A stretch of 31,674 nucleotides of DNA, taken from positions 1 to 31,674 of the IMG/VR virus record IMGVR_UViG_3300037348_000059. The stretch is one strand, 5' to 3'. The stretch comes from a virus. How positions within the stretch are numbered: position 1 is the stretch's first letter; each line of letters begins with the position of its first letter. The notes under the pieces are model-generated. The model was not told the origin of the DNA. It did not search any database and was given only the letters and a program-made list of their open reading frames with translations. Positions 25,139 through 31,326 of the stretch are shown here, piece after piece. Position numbers and translations under genes: made by a program.

Positions 25139-25915
25139 ATGGCTTTTGGCTTTGGCCTTGGCATCGGGCGCGGCAGATTGCGGCGGTTTTTACTCTCGCA
25201 GCTATTTAACGCAGGCATACAGGGCGCGTGGTATGACCCCAGTGACCTGAGCACGTTATTTCAAGACAGCGCAGGCACAACACCTGTTACTGCCTCGGGG
25301 CAACCTGTCGGCAAAATGCTGGATAAGTCGGGCAACGGCAACCATGCGTCACAGTCTACATCTGCCAAGCGGCCAACCTACACTGCAGGCGGCGGGCTGC
25401 ACTGGTTAGCTTTTGATGGGGCTGACGATGCAATGGCAGTGGCCGATGTGTCAGGGATGCGGCAAAGCGTCATGACGTTTTTCATTGGGGTTGATTCACT
25501 CTCTGTGTCGTCACGTGAGGATTGGTTTGCGTCCGGTAACGCTGCCGCATATGCTACAAACAATTATGTTTTTGGGAATAGCGCGTCAGCATTTCAGGTA
25601 TTTGGAAGAACGCCCACCTCACCCGTTTACCAAGGGTCAATGACAGCAAACACAAAAGTTATCGTATCCGCAAGATCGGATGGAACTAATATTAATTCAA
25701 GAATTAACGGTGTTGCGCAAACTACGGCGGCTCTTACGTTAGGGACCGACGAAACATCGGGATTTACCCTGGGTTCATCGAAAAGTAACGTGGTAAATTA
25801 CTCTTTTACGCGGATGAATATGTTTGGGCTGATCGTGCGCGGATCAACATCTAGCGCTGCTGAAATCGCATCAACCGAGGCTTACATGGCCGCAAAGACG
25901 GGAGTGACACTATGA
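25139..25915 (+). CDS. Lectin-like (concanavalin-fold) tail or head fibre protein
   Basis: A 258-residue protein. The open frame extends upstream, but the ATG at 25139 has a GGGGGG ribosome site and starts a sensible protein. After a short Gly/Phe/Arg-rich attachment-like N-terminus, residues 28-75 read GAWYDPSDLSTLFQDSAG and DKSGNGNHASQ, the start of a LamG/concanavalin-like carbohydrate-binding domain common in phage receptor-binding proteins. The rest is beta-rich. The segment 25540-25830 is visibly richer in A/T than surrounding genes, a usual sign of frequent exchange in host-recognition genes. It lies with a 125-aa partner gene in the middle of the lysis region. Confidence 0.7.
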   Translation: MAFGFGLGIGRGRLRRFLLSQLFNAGIQGAWYDPSDLSTLFQDSAGTTPVTASGQPVGKMLDKSGNGNHASQSTSAKRPTYTAGGGLHWLAFDGADDAMAVADVSGMRQSVMTFFIGVDSLSVSSREDWFASGNAAAYATNNYVFGNSASAFQVFGRTPTSPVYQGSMTANTKVIVSARSDGTNINSRINGVAQTTAALTLGTDETSGFTLGSSKSNVVNYSFTRMNMFGLIVRGSTSSAAEIASTEAYMAAKTGVTL

Positions 25916-26289
25916 GACTAACAATAGCATGCCCCGCCGACCTCCGCAGTGACGCAAACAACCTAGCGATGATCCTTGGCTATGGGCCATCTGACGCGAT
26001 GACATACGGCGCACCAAACTGGCAAGACGGGGACGGCAATCTCTACGCCGTCGCAAGCCTGCCCGTGTCCAACACATTCACCACAACAGCACAGAGCGGC
26101 CTACAGCGCCCCGCTTGGGACACCGACAACGTAATCAGCATGGCCGCAGCCAATCGCGCACAAGCGGCGCTGGTGTTCAGCCTGACGCCTGTGACGGCCA
26201 TGCCCGACAAGTTGACGGCATGTGCAGGTGACGACGCGCTAGCAACGCTTGCCGCGATGGGCCTGACGCAGGTTCCGGCTACCATTTAA
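25912..26289 (+). CDS. Hypothetical protein next to fibre gene (125 aa)
   Basis: Overlaps the fibre gene by ATGA. The protein is soluble, with a start RLTIACPADLRSDANNLAMILGYGP and a central GAPNWQDGDGNLYAVASLPV. I have seen similar small proteins beside lectin-like fibre genes in Rhodobacteraceae phages, but I know no function; an assembly partner of the fibre is possible. There is no signal peptide, membrane segment or known catalytic motif. Confidence 0.5.
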   Translation: MRLTIACPADLRSDANNLAMILGYGPSDAMTYGAPNWQDGDGNLYAVASLPVSNTFTTTAQSGLQRPAWDTDNVISMAAANRAQAALVFSLTPVTAMPDKLTACAGDDALATLAAMGLTQVPATI

Positions 26290-26312
26290 GCAATGCCACA
26301 ACCCCGCGCCCC

Positions 26313-26456
26313 TTGATTGAGGCTGCGCGCGCATCAGAGGCAACACGCGACCGCCTGCGCGGCGCTGACCGGAGTATTGGCAATGTGGATGAAGATCGTG
26401 ACTGGCTGTGTCGTCGCTACAACCTTGACTGCCTGCCTGACACCGCCGCCGATTGA
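26313..26456 (+). pseudogene. Short frame overlapping the o-spanin gene, possible i-spanin remnant
   Basis: From TTG 26313 a 47-residue frame runs into and overlaps the lipoprotein gene in another frame. It reads as a charged helix (EAARASEATRDRLRGA) followed by DEDRDWLCRRYNLDC. Nested or overlapping i-spanin/o-spanin genes are standard in phages, and this frame has the charged-helix character of an i-spanin C-terminus but no membrane segment. It could be the end of an i-spanin whose start was lost when the fibre module was inserted, or a chance frame. It has no clear start of its own. Confidence 0.3.
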
Positions 26457-26580
26457 AACGCCGGTCCTCGATGCGCTCGATCAGCCGGTGTATCGCCTTG
26501 GCCGTGGCGTGGCGCTGCGCGATTGGGACGCCACCACATCAGCCACGCGGGATATCGTGGCGATTATGGATGCGAGGTGA
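26383..26580 (+). CDS. o-spanin-like lipoprotein (Rz1-type)
   Basis: The open frame is longer, but the ATG at 26383 has GGAG 8 nt upstream and begins a clear lipoprotein signal: a Lys, a hydrophobic core (IVTGCVVATTL) and a lipobox LTAC. The mature part of about 43 residues starts with a Pro-rich stretch (LTPPPIETP), as in Rz1 proteins. It would sit in the outer membrane and fuse the two membranes at the end of lysis. The gene lies behind the endolysin and holins and overlaps another short charged frame. The following metallopeptidase gene overlaps or abuts its stop. Confidence 0.65.
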   Translation: MWMKIVTGCVVATTLTACLTPPPIETPVLDALDQPVYRLGRGVALRDWDATTSATRDIVAIMDAR

Positions 26581-26585
26581 TTGCC

Positions 26586-26924
26586 TTGCCTAAACGCGCG
26601 CGCTTTGATGTGATCTACGCCGATCCATTCCGGGTTCAGATCGCCCTTTTCCGAAAGTTCAGCCATCTACAAAAGGAGTTTCCGAAAGCGCCCCAATTGC
26701 GATTGGCAAACGCAGGCTGCGTCATGTGGGTGGATGATGGGCGGGCTTGGTTCGCGCTGATCGTGCCACGTGGAACGCCGATACCCACCATCGCGCATGA
26801 GTGCGTTCATGCCGCTGATTTCGTCATGGATCACGCCAATGTTCCCGCAGAAGGCAACAGCGAAGTCAGGGCATACTTGATGCAGCACACCTTGGAGCAG
26901 GTGCTTAGGTTCACCAATCCTTAA
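26586..26924 (+). CDS. Small zinc metallopeptidase-like protein
   Basis: The best start is TTG 26586, 8 nt after GAGGTGA; a GTG at 26577 overlapping the upstream stop is the alternative. The 112-residue protein contains an HExxH motif (IAHECVHAADF) and, some 20 residues later, a Glu-containing helix (NSEVRAYLMQHTLEQVL) that could supply the third zinc ligand, as in minimal gluzincin-like folds. The beginning (RFDVIYADPFRVQIALF) is polar with no signal peptide. I recall similar small HExxH proteins in phages but not their substrate. It is the last gene of the rightward late operon. Confidence 0.6.
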   Translation: MPKRARFDVIYADPFRVQIALFRKFSHLQKEFPKAPQLRLANAGCVMWVDDGRAWFALIVPRGTPIPTIAHECVHAADFVMDHANVPAEGNSEVRAYLMQHTLEQVLRFTNP

Positions 26925-26949
26925 CAACATATCCGGCCCGCGCTGATCT

Positions 26950-26982
26950 GGGATACCGTTGGGATACCGATAAGCGGTATCC
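26950..26982 (+). promoter_or_regulatory. Left attP arm: paired GGGATACC repeats plus inverted copy
   Basis: GGGATACC occurs at 26950-26957 and 26961-26968, 11 bp apart, and an inverted copy GGTATCC at 26976-26982 forms an 8-bp hairpin with the second repeat. The second repeat continues as GGATACCGATAA. The same arrangement is found on the other side of the tRNA segment, so these are probably arm-type integrase or excisionase binding sites. Confidence 0.65.
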
Positions 26983-27048
26983 GGTGGGGGCGAACGGGCG
27001 TTACACCCCTCTAAAACAACTGAAAACGGCGATATGAACCCTCTTGCA

Positions 27049-27098
27049 TTGCCCTCCGAAGGCAGAGGCCACAAGTTCAAATCTTGTCGGGTGCACCA
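27049..27098 (+). other. attP core: 3' half of a tRNA-Arg(CCG) gene
   Basis: The segment folds exactly as the 3' part of a tRNA. The anticodon stem is TTGCC/GGCAG with loop CTCCGAA (anticodon CCG at 27056-27058), followed by a 5-nt variable loop, a T-arm ACAAG-TTCAAAT-CTTGT, an acceptor strand CGGGTGC, discriminator A and CCA. The matching 5' acceptor strand GCACCCG and a D-arm are missing upstream, so this is not a functional tRNA. It is the piece a phage carries to restore a host tRNA gene on integration. The core crossover probably lies in the anticodon arm. Confidence 0.85.
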
Positions 27099-27133
27099 AT
27101 AAAACAAGGCGATTGTGAGTTTCAGATTTTGGC

Positions 27134-27157
27134 GGGATACCTTTAGGATACCGATAA
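27134..27157 (+). promoter_or_regulatory. Right attP arm: paired GGATACC repeats
   Basis: GGGATACC at 27134-27141 and AGGATACCGATAA at 27145-27157 start 11 bp apart, exactly as in the left arm, and share the extension CGATAA. They lie between the tRNA segment and the integrase stop codon. Same-face phasing on both sides of the core supports protein binding sites. Confidence 0.65.
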
Positions 27158-27170
27158 CCCCAAAATCGGC

Positions 27171-28259
27171 TTACTTGGACCGCCGGTTGATCGCTATGAC
27201 CGCGCTTTTCTGGTGATCGGGCGAGTGATGGCCGTAGACGCGCTCGATGGTGTCAACGCTTGTCCCGAAGTATCCCGCTGCATCCCAGATCGTCGCGCCG
27301 TTTTGCAGCGCCCAGGTTATCGCGGTGTGCTTGAGCGTGTGCGGCGTCACGTCTGACAGATCGAGGTCGATCCCGCGCGCCCGCGCCATGTCCTGCGCGA
27401 CCTGCTTTGCGTTCTCCCATCCCTTGCGGATATCGCCCACACGGTTGCCCCTGTGATCCTCGACCACGAACCGGCGACCCTTGGCGGCCTGCCGCCGCAG
27501 CCGCGCCAGATAGACTGTTGGCAGGCGGGCAGGCGTCTGGCGCTTGGCGGTCATTACCTTGCCTTGTGGCTTGCGGTAGAGGACGCCTGAGACCGTATCG
27601 ACGTATCCGCCGTGGATCGTCGGCATGTTGATGTGCAGATTTAGGATCGTCTGCTTCCGGCTGCCGGTGTAGAGGCCGCACAGGATGAAATAGGCGAGGT
27701 GTCGACCATCGATGCGCAGGGACCGCGCCGCAGTAAGCAGGAACGCCGTTTCCTGCCGTGTCAGCCACCTTTCGCGGGGCGCAGGGCGCGCGGGCAGGAC
27801 AACCGCTGGTGCGGCTGTCAGATAGCCTTCCTTGAAGCAGTGATTGATCGCGGCGCGCAGCGTTCCGAGTTCACGGCGCACGGTGCCATCAGAGGCACCG
27901 CGTTCGCGCGCATATCGGCGGCAGGTTTCGCCACGGATCGAGGATATGGGCTGTTCGCCCCAGAAGCGGTATAGCGCATCGATCGCGTAACCGATCCGTT
28001 CGGGGCTGGCGACGTTGACCGCGTGTTCTTCGCCATAGAGCGAGAGACACCGGCCAACCGTCATTTCATCGGTTGAAGCTGGACCAGCTGGGCGGTGTTT
28101 CCGCTCAATGTATTCCGAGAGGGCTTTTTCAGCTTCGTCGCGGTTGTCAGTGCCGGTGGAGACGCGCGCCGTGCCGTCCCTGATTTGCCAGTAGGAATCG
28201 CGCCCGTAGGCTGATCGGTCGATCCAGAACAGTCTGGCGCTCTTGGCCCTACGCGACAT
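27171..28259 (-). CDS. int: Tyrosine site-specific recombinase (integrase)
   Basis: A 362-residue tyrosine recombinase. Residues 1-55 form an arm-binding-like N-terminus (WQIRDGTARVSTG), 65-150 the SAM-like core-binding domain, and 165-362 the catalytic domain. Visible catalytic residues are R201 in YTGSRKQ, a candidate Lys at 239, H307 and K310 in HTLKHT, and the nucleophile Y342 in ERVYGHH. The usual second Arg is Lys here, and the usual late His is T333 (YFGTS). I recall the same variants in other alphaproteobacterial phage integrases. The gene points toward the tRNA-derived core 70 bp away and is the last gene of the leftward operon. Its start is overlapped by the excisionase-like gene. 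Confidence 0.92.
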   Translation of the reverse strand: MSRRAKSARLFWIDRSAYGRDSYWQIRDGTARVSTGTDNRDEAEKALSEYIERKHRPAGPASTDEMTVGRCLSLYGEEHAVNVASPERIGYAIDALYRFWGEQPISSIRGETCRRYARERGASDGTVRRELGTLRAAINHCFKEGYLTAAPAVVLPARPAPRERWLTRQETAFLLTAARSLRIDGRHLAYFILCGLYTGSRKQTILNLHINMPTIHGGYVDTVSGVLYRKPQGKVMTAKRQTPARLPTVYLARLRRQAAKGRRFVVEDHRGNRVGDIRKGWENAKQVAQDMARARGIDLDLSDVTPHTLKHTAITWALQNGATIWDAAGYFGTSVDTIERVYGHHSPDHQKSAVIAINRRSK

Positions 28260-28423
28260 TTCTCAATCAGCTTCCCTAGATCATCTGGGTGCAGGCGCAC
28301 GGATCGACCGATAAGAAGGGTCAGGCCGTGCCGGTCTGCCATCTTTCGCAGACCAGACTCCGAAACGTCAAGGATTTTCGCGGCTTCGTCAAAGCGGAGC
28401 AGCTTGGTTGCGCGGTCTGTCAT
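28061..28423 (-). CDS. Excisionase-like HTH protein
   Basis: A 120-residue ORF. Residues 1-56 form a MerR/HTH-17-type DNA-binding domain (LLRFDEAAKILDVSESGLRK, then GRSVRLHPDDL), typical of excisionases and small phage regulators. The remaining 64 residues are low-complexity and lie over the start of the integrase gene in another frame, a 199-nt overlap. The domain-bearing part is certain; the tail may simply be read-through into the integrase. It overlaps the upstream gene by ATGA. Its position beside the integrase suggests control of recombination direction through the GGATACC repeats, which is inference. Confidence 0.7.
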   Translation of the reverse strand: MTDRATKLLRFDEAAKILDVSESGLRKMADRHGLTLLIGRSVRLHPDDLGKLIEKCRVGPRAPDCSGSTDQPTGAIPTGKSGTARRASPPALTTATKLKKPSRNTLSGNTAQLVQLQPMK

Positions 28424-28851
28424 TTCGCACCCCCCGCCATCATCCTGGCGACTTCCTGTTCATAGAATTGCGCCAGCGTGATCGTTCCTTCCCACATGAC
28501 GCCATCGACCACGGTGGTTGCTCTTTTGCGCGGGGGCAGTCCCTGACGGCGCCTGCGACAGCTGACGCCGTTGATGCTCTGATACCCGCAAACCTTGGCG
28601 ATATCTTTCATCGCCAAGCCTGCCATCCACAGGCGGGCAAATGTTTTATCATCAACACGTTTGCTCATTTCCCTGTTGCCGTGCCGCGACGGGAGGCCGA
28701 GGGCGCGGGCTTTTTGGCCCAATGCCGACTGCGTGACGCCCAATGGTGCTGCGATCTTTGATATCGGGATATCAAGGCGCGACCACAGCGGGCGCAGGTC
28801 GTCGGCGGTCAATTTCTTCAATGGGCGGGGGCCAAGGGCGCAGGGTGTCAT
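28420..28851 (-). CDS. Tandem GcrA-like helix-turn-helix protein
   Basis: A 143-residue protein with two similar DNA-binding repeats. Residues 18-56 (LRPLWSRLDIPISKIAAPLGV, then ALGQKARALGLPSR) and 68-108 (LWMAGLAMKDIAKVCGY, then GVSCRRRRQGLPPR) both follow the pattern of the GcrA N-terminal domain, which in Caulobacter and relatives activates promoters with sigma-70. Only the DNA-binding pattern is repeated; no sigma-binding C-terminus can be recognised. A phage regulator is likely. It is coupled by ATGA to both neighbours. Confidence 0.6.
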   Translation of the reverse strand: MTPCALGPRPLKKLTADDLRPLWSRLDIPISKIAAPLGVTQSALGQKARALGLPSRHGNREMSKRVDDKTFARLWMAGLAMKDIAKVCGYQSINGVSCRRRRQGLPPRKRATTVVDGVMWEGTITLAQFYEQEVARMMAGGAK

Positions 28852-29030
28852 GTGCAGTCTCCGTCATTCTTTTGGCGCAGAGCGCCAACTTTGATCAGGC
28901 TGTCGAACGCATCGCCCTGCCGATCCATGAAATCGCGCATTTCAGCGCGGCTGTAGGCGCTGGACCGGCCACCGCTGAACGCGATCTGGACAAGCCCATC
29001 GGGCAGGGTGAAATGGCTAAGATCAATCAT
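28848..29030 (-). CDS. Truncated PP-loop (PAPS reductase-like) protein
   Basis: A 60-residue ORF whose start (LVQIAFSGGRSSAYS) is the nucleotide-binding PP-loop of phage PAPS-reductase-family proteins. Those are usually several hundred residues long. Here the sequence departs right after the loop into a short charged helix (RAEMRDFMDRQGDAF) and stops. It may be a degraded remnant or a small protein that keeps the loop for another use. The ORF is intact, has ATGA coupling to the gene after it and overlaps the wHTH gene before it by 8 nt, so it is still translated in all probability. Confidence 0.5.
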   Translation of the reverse strand: MIDLSHFTLPDGLVQIAFSGGRSSAYSRAEMRDFMDRQGDAFDSLIKVGALRQKNDGDCT

Positions 29031-29343
29031 CGGACGCCACCCTTACCCATTTTGAGGGATCTTTCTTTGTGCCGCTACCGTATGACCGGACGAGGCCGGA
29101 TTCTTCCAGCGATCGCAGGTGGTATGATACCGACTGCTGTTGCAGGCCGGTCGGCTCCATAAGCTGCGATGCATGCTTGGGCGTATCCAGCAATTCGTAG
29201 ATAGCCTTTCTGCTGCCGGTCATTCTGGCCTCGGTGTGCTTGACCCAACGATTTCTGCGCTTGGGCCGAAATTGGAACGCGATTGTGGCGGCCCAATTTT
29301 GCGCAAGGTGGTTTTCAGCCGCGATATATTCATCCGGTGTCAT
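29023..29343 (-). CDS. Winged-helix DNA-binding protein
   Basis: A 106-residue protein. Residues about 42-100 have an ArsR/MarR-type winged helix: SRKAIYELLDTPKHASQLME, LQQQSVSYHLRSLEESGLV, then a wing with GSGTKKDPSKWVRV. The N-terminal 40 residues are a basic extension. No metal-binding cysteines are visible. It starts in an ATGA overlap with the methyltransferase stop. It could be a transcriptional regulator of the early operon. Confidence 0.65.
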   Translation of the reverse strand: MTPDEYIAAENHLAQNWAATIAFQFRPKRRNRWVKHTEARMTGSRKAIYELLDTPKHASQLMEPTGLQQQSVSYHLRSLEESGLVRSYGSGTKKDPSKWVRVASDD

Positions 29344-30863
29344 GTTAAAACATCTCCATCTGGAACGCCGGTTGCGTCTCCACTACTGGCGGCTCCCAAA
29401 TCCAAGGACCGGATGCCGTGGGCAGCCGAGAGAGTGCGCCACGCATATGCTGCCTGAATTGGGACCACTCCGTTGCCGAGCAAGCGCAAAGCGCGTGACC
29501 TGTAGGCCAGCCCATCAGCCACGTTACGAAGGCGGGATTGAGCCTCGCTTTGGTCCACCAATGCAGCCTCTTTGCCGACCAGCGTTGATAGCTGCGAGAG
29601 GCTTGATACGCCGCAGATGATGGGTTCGAGGGCTTCCGCCTGCTGGGCGGTGAGTATGGCCGCGAAATTGAGCGCGGTGGCTGCGGCATCGCGGCGCGCA
29701 AAAGATGGTGCGCGATCCGGGCTTGCGCCAATGACAGATCGCCATGCACCGGCGTCTCCCGGGCTGGGGGGGAAAAGCCCTGTTCCGCGCGATAGTCCAG
29801 TTGATCCATGCGGCTTTTGCCGTCCTTGCGGGTAACAGTCGGGCCGCCGCCCTTCTGGTCGCGGGATCTCGGTGTCGGCCACTTGTCCGCTGTCGTTTGC
29901 AGATCCTCGCCCCCCTGCTGGTTGCCGCTCACTCCATTCGCCGATTGGACACGAGGGCTGGGCCATTGGTTGACCTTCTGCGTCAGGCTGCTGCCAGACA
30001 TGCCATCCGTAATCCCAATCCCGCCCCTGTTGGCATCCGTCGCTGATGGCGTTGTCCACATTTTTGCTTGGTTCTCCAAGCCGACCTGCCCCTTGGTCCC
30101 ATCCATCTTCCGGCCTGTCAGTGTCATTCCTTCTGGCATCGACCGCCCGCCATTCGGAACGTCTGGCGTTTTCCAAAGCGCCCCCTGGCCCTCCAACGTC
30201 AGGCGCTGGCTGTCTTTGCAGCCTCGATCGCGTGTGTATCCCCCAGACACAGTTCGCGGCGTCTGCCACTGCGATATCACCGCGGTCAACGTATCCGCCA
30301 CGCCCCTGCCGTGCCGCATCCCCGCGGACTCCGAGTCCTCGGCCCTCGCGGTGGGCCACGCAAAACCAGCGTTGCCGTTCATGCGTAGCGCCGACTTCTT
30401 GCGCAGAGAATATGCCAGCCGCAGGCGTAAAGCCCATGTCGCGTAGTTCTCGCAAGACGGCTTCTGCGCCAAGACTGACGTGACCGGCGACGTTCTCAAG
30501 AATGATCCATCGCAATCCGTCGCCGAGTTCTCGGGCGACACGCGCGACGTGTGGCCAGAGGTGTCTGGGATCATCGGCACCCTTGCGCTGCCCCGCCATG
30601 CTGAACGGCTGGCAAGGATAGCCAGCCAGCAAGGTGTCGATTGCGCCAGCAAAGCGTGTGGCGTCGAATGTGGTAAGATCATCCCAGATCGGGGCGGGGG
30701 CGAAGTATCCGGCCCGCTGGGCTGCGATGATGGCTGATCGAGGGTATTCCTCCCATTCGACAAAGCAGCGGGTGTGGAATTGCGGCTCCGCAAGCAGGAG
30801 GCCCATATCAAGGCCACCGGCCCCGGCGCAGAGGGATAACCCGTTTCTGGGACGTGTTTCCAT
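29340..30863 (-). CDS. C5-cytosine DNA methyltransferase (frame A)
   Basis: A 507-residue protein from the ATG at 30863; in-frame GTG codons at 30875 and 30878 would overlap the upstream stop. Motif I LSLCAGAGGLDMG (9-21), motif IV PCQPFS with catalytic C84, motif VI ENV (123-125) and motif VIII QEVGATHERQRWF (155-167) are all present, and motif X LGNGVVPIQAAYAW starts at 462. Between VIII and X lies a long, variable, polar region with repeats of the VADA/VADT type instead of a compact recognition domain. It probably protects phage DNA from host restriction. The same DNA is open in a second frame over the same length. The stop is coupled to the next gene by ATGA. Confidence 0.88.
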   Translation of the reverse strand: METRPRNGLSLCAGAGGLDMGLLLAEPQFHTRCFVEWEEYPRSAIIAAQRAGYFAPAPIWDDLTTFDATRFAGAIDTLLAGYPCQPFSMAGQRKGADDPRHLWPHVARVARELGDGLRWIILENVAGHVSLGAEAVLRELRDMGFTPAAGIFSAQEVGATHERQRWFCVAHREGRGLGVRGDAARQGRGGYVDRGDIAVADAANCVWGIHTRSRLQRQPAPDVGGPGGALENARRSEWRAVDARRNDTDRPEDGWDQGAGRLGEPSKNVDNAISDGCQQGRDWDYGWHVWQQPDAEGQPMAQPSCPIGEWSERQPAGGRGSANDSGQVADTEIPRPEGRRPDCYPQGRQKPHGSTGLSRGTGLFPPSPGDAGAWRSVIGASPDRAPSFARRDAAATALNFAAILTAQQAEALEPIICGVSSLSQLSTLVGKEAALVDQSEAQSRLRNVADGLAYRSRALRLLGNGVVPIQAAYAWRTLSAAHGIRSLDLGAASSGDATGVPDGDVLT

Positions 30864-30868
30864 GCCAT
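29345..30868 (-). CDS. Second open frame over the methyltransferase gene, with W-x-T/S-P repeats (frame B)
   Basis: This frame starts in a TAATG overlap with the upstream stop, 5 nt before the frame-A ATG, and stops 5 nt before the frame-A stop; both are 507 residues. Its first 160 residues look like out-of-frame translation (Ser/Pro/Arg-rich). After that it has five W-x-T/S-P repeats (WQTP, WKTP, WTTP, WPSP, WPTP, each followed by a polar stretch) and from 443 LNPAFVTWLMGWP and CSATEW, both of which I know from phage methyltransferase proteins. In 29844-30059, 53 of 72 frame-B codons end in G or C, against 44 of 72 in frame A. It could be expressed alone, by frameshifting, or be a relic of an older frame. 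Confidence 0.45.
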   Translation of the reverse strand: MAWKHVPETGYPSAPGPVALIWASCLRSRNSTPAALSNGRNTLDQPSSQPSGPDTSPPPRSGMILPHSTPHALLAQSTPCWLAILASRSAWRGSARVPMIPDTSGHTSRVSPENSATDCDGSFLRTSPVTSVLAQKPSCENYATWALRLRLAYSLRKKSALRMNGNAGFAWPTARAEDSESAGMRHGRGVADTLTAVISQWQTPRTVSGGYTRDRGCKDSQRLTLEGQGALWKTPDVPNGGRSMPEGMTLTGRKMDGTKGQVGLENQAKMWTTPSATDANRGGIGITDGMSGSSLTQKVNQWPSPRVQSANGVSGNQQGGEDLQTTADKWPTPRSRDQKGGGPTVTRKDGKSRMDQLDYRAEQGFSPPARETPVHGDLSLAQARIAHHLLRAAMPQPPRSISRPYSPPSRRKPSNPSSAAYQASRSYQRWSAKRLHWWTKARLNPAFVTWLMGWPTGHALCACSATEWSQFRQHMRGALSRLPTASGPWIWEPPVVETQPAFQMEMF

Positions 30869-31299
30869 TACACACCACCCGTATATCCGCCGCGCTGGCG
30901 GTGTTGGTCGTTCATGGCGTCTGCCTTGGCAATCTCGCGCTCGATCATTACGGGATCGGTGCCGTGAGCGGTCACCGGAGCCAATAACAGGTGATCAAGC
31001 ACGGCTTTGACCTGATGTTGGGCGTCTTTTTCGTGCGCCCATTCGTGTGTGATCCCGACGCCGCCAGGCAGCACGACACGGAGCATCGCACCCCCTCCGA
31101 GTTCAACACTCACGGCGGCCGCATAGCCCCACCTGATGCCGTCCAGAATTGCGCCGTTGAATATGTCCTCTGCATCATCCTCGGCCATTTCGTCGGCCAC
31201 CTCGGCAATCAGATCAGCCGCCTCGTCCACATCGAGGCACTTCAAGCCATCGATCGTGGCGACGATGTTTGCTTTGAGAATTTCTCGTGGGTCAGTCAT
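30868..31299 (-). CDS. Hypothetical protein (143 aa)
   Basis: Starts with GGAG before the ATG and ends in TAATG overlap with the methyltransferase locus. Residues 1-55 are acidic and helical (DVDEAADLIAEVADEMAEDDAED), the centre is hydrophobic and beta-like (GYAAAVSVELGGGAMLRVVLPGG), and an ITHEWAHEKDAQHQ stretch resembles a metal-binding HExxH-like sequence but lacks that exact spacing. No family recognised. It is the second gene of the leftward operon. Confidence 0.55.
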   Translation of the reverse strand: MTDPREILKANIVATIDGLKCLDVDEAADLIAEVADEMAEDDAEDIFNGAILDGIRWGYAAAVSVELGGGAMLRVVLPGGVGITHEWAHEKDAQHQVKAVLDHLLLAPVTAHGTDPVMIEREIAKADAMNDQHRQRGGYTGGV

Positions 31300-31326
31300 G
31301 GGTTTTCTCCATCTGTGTTGTTTCGG

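Noticed and set aside
27049-27098. A functional tRNA-Arg gene
   Set aside because: The 5' acceptor strand and D-arm are absent upstream, so only an integration-site remnant is present.
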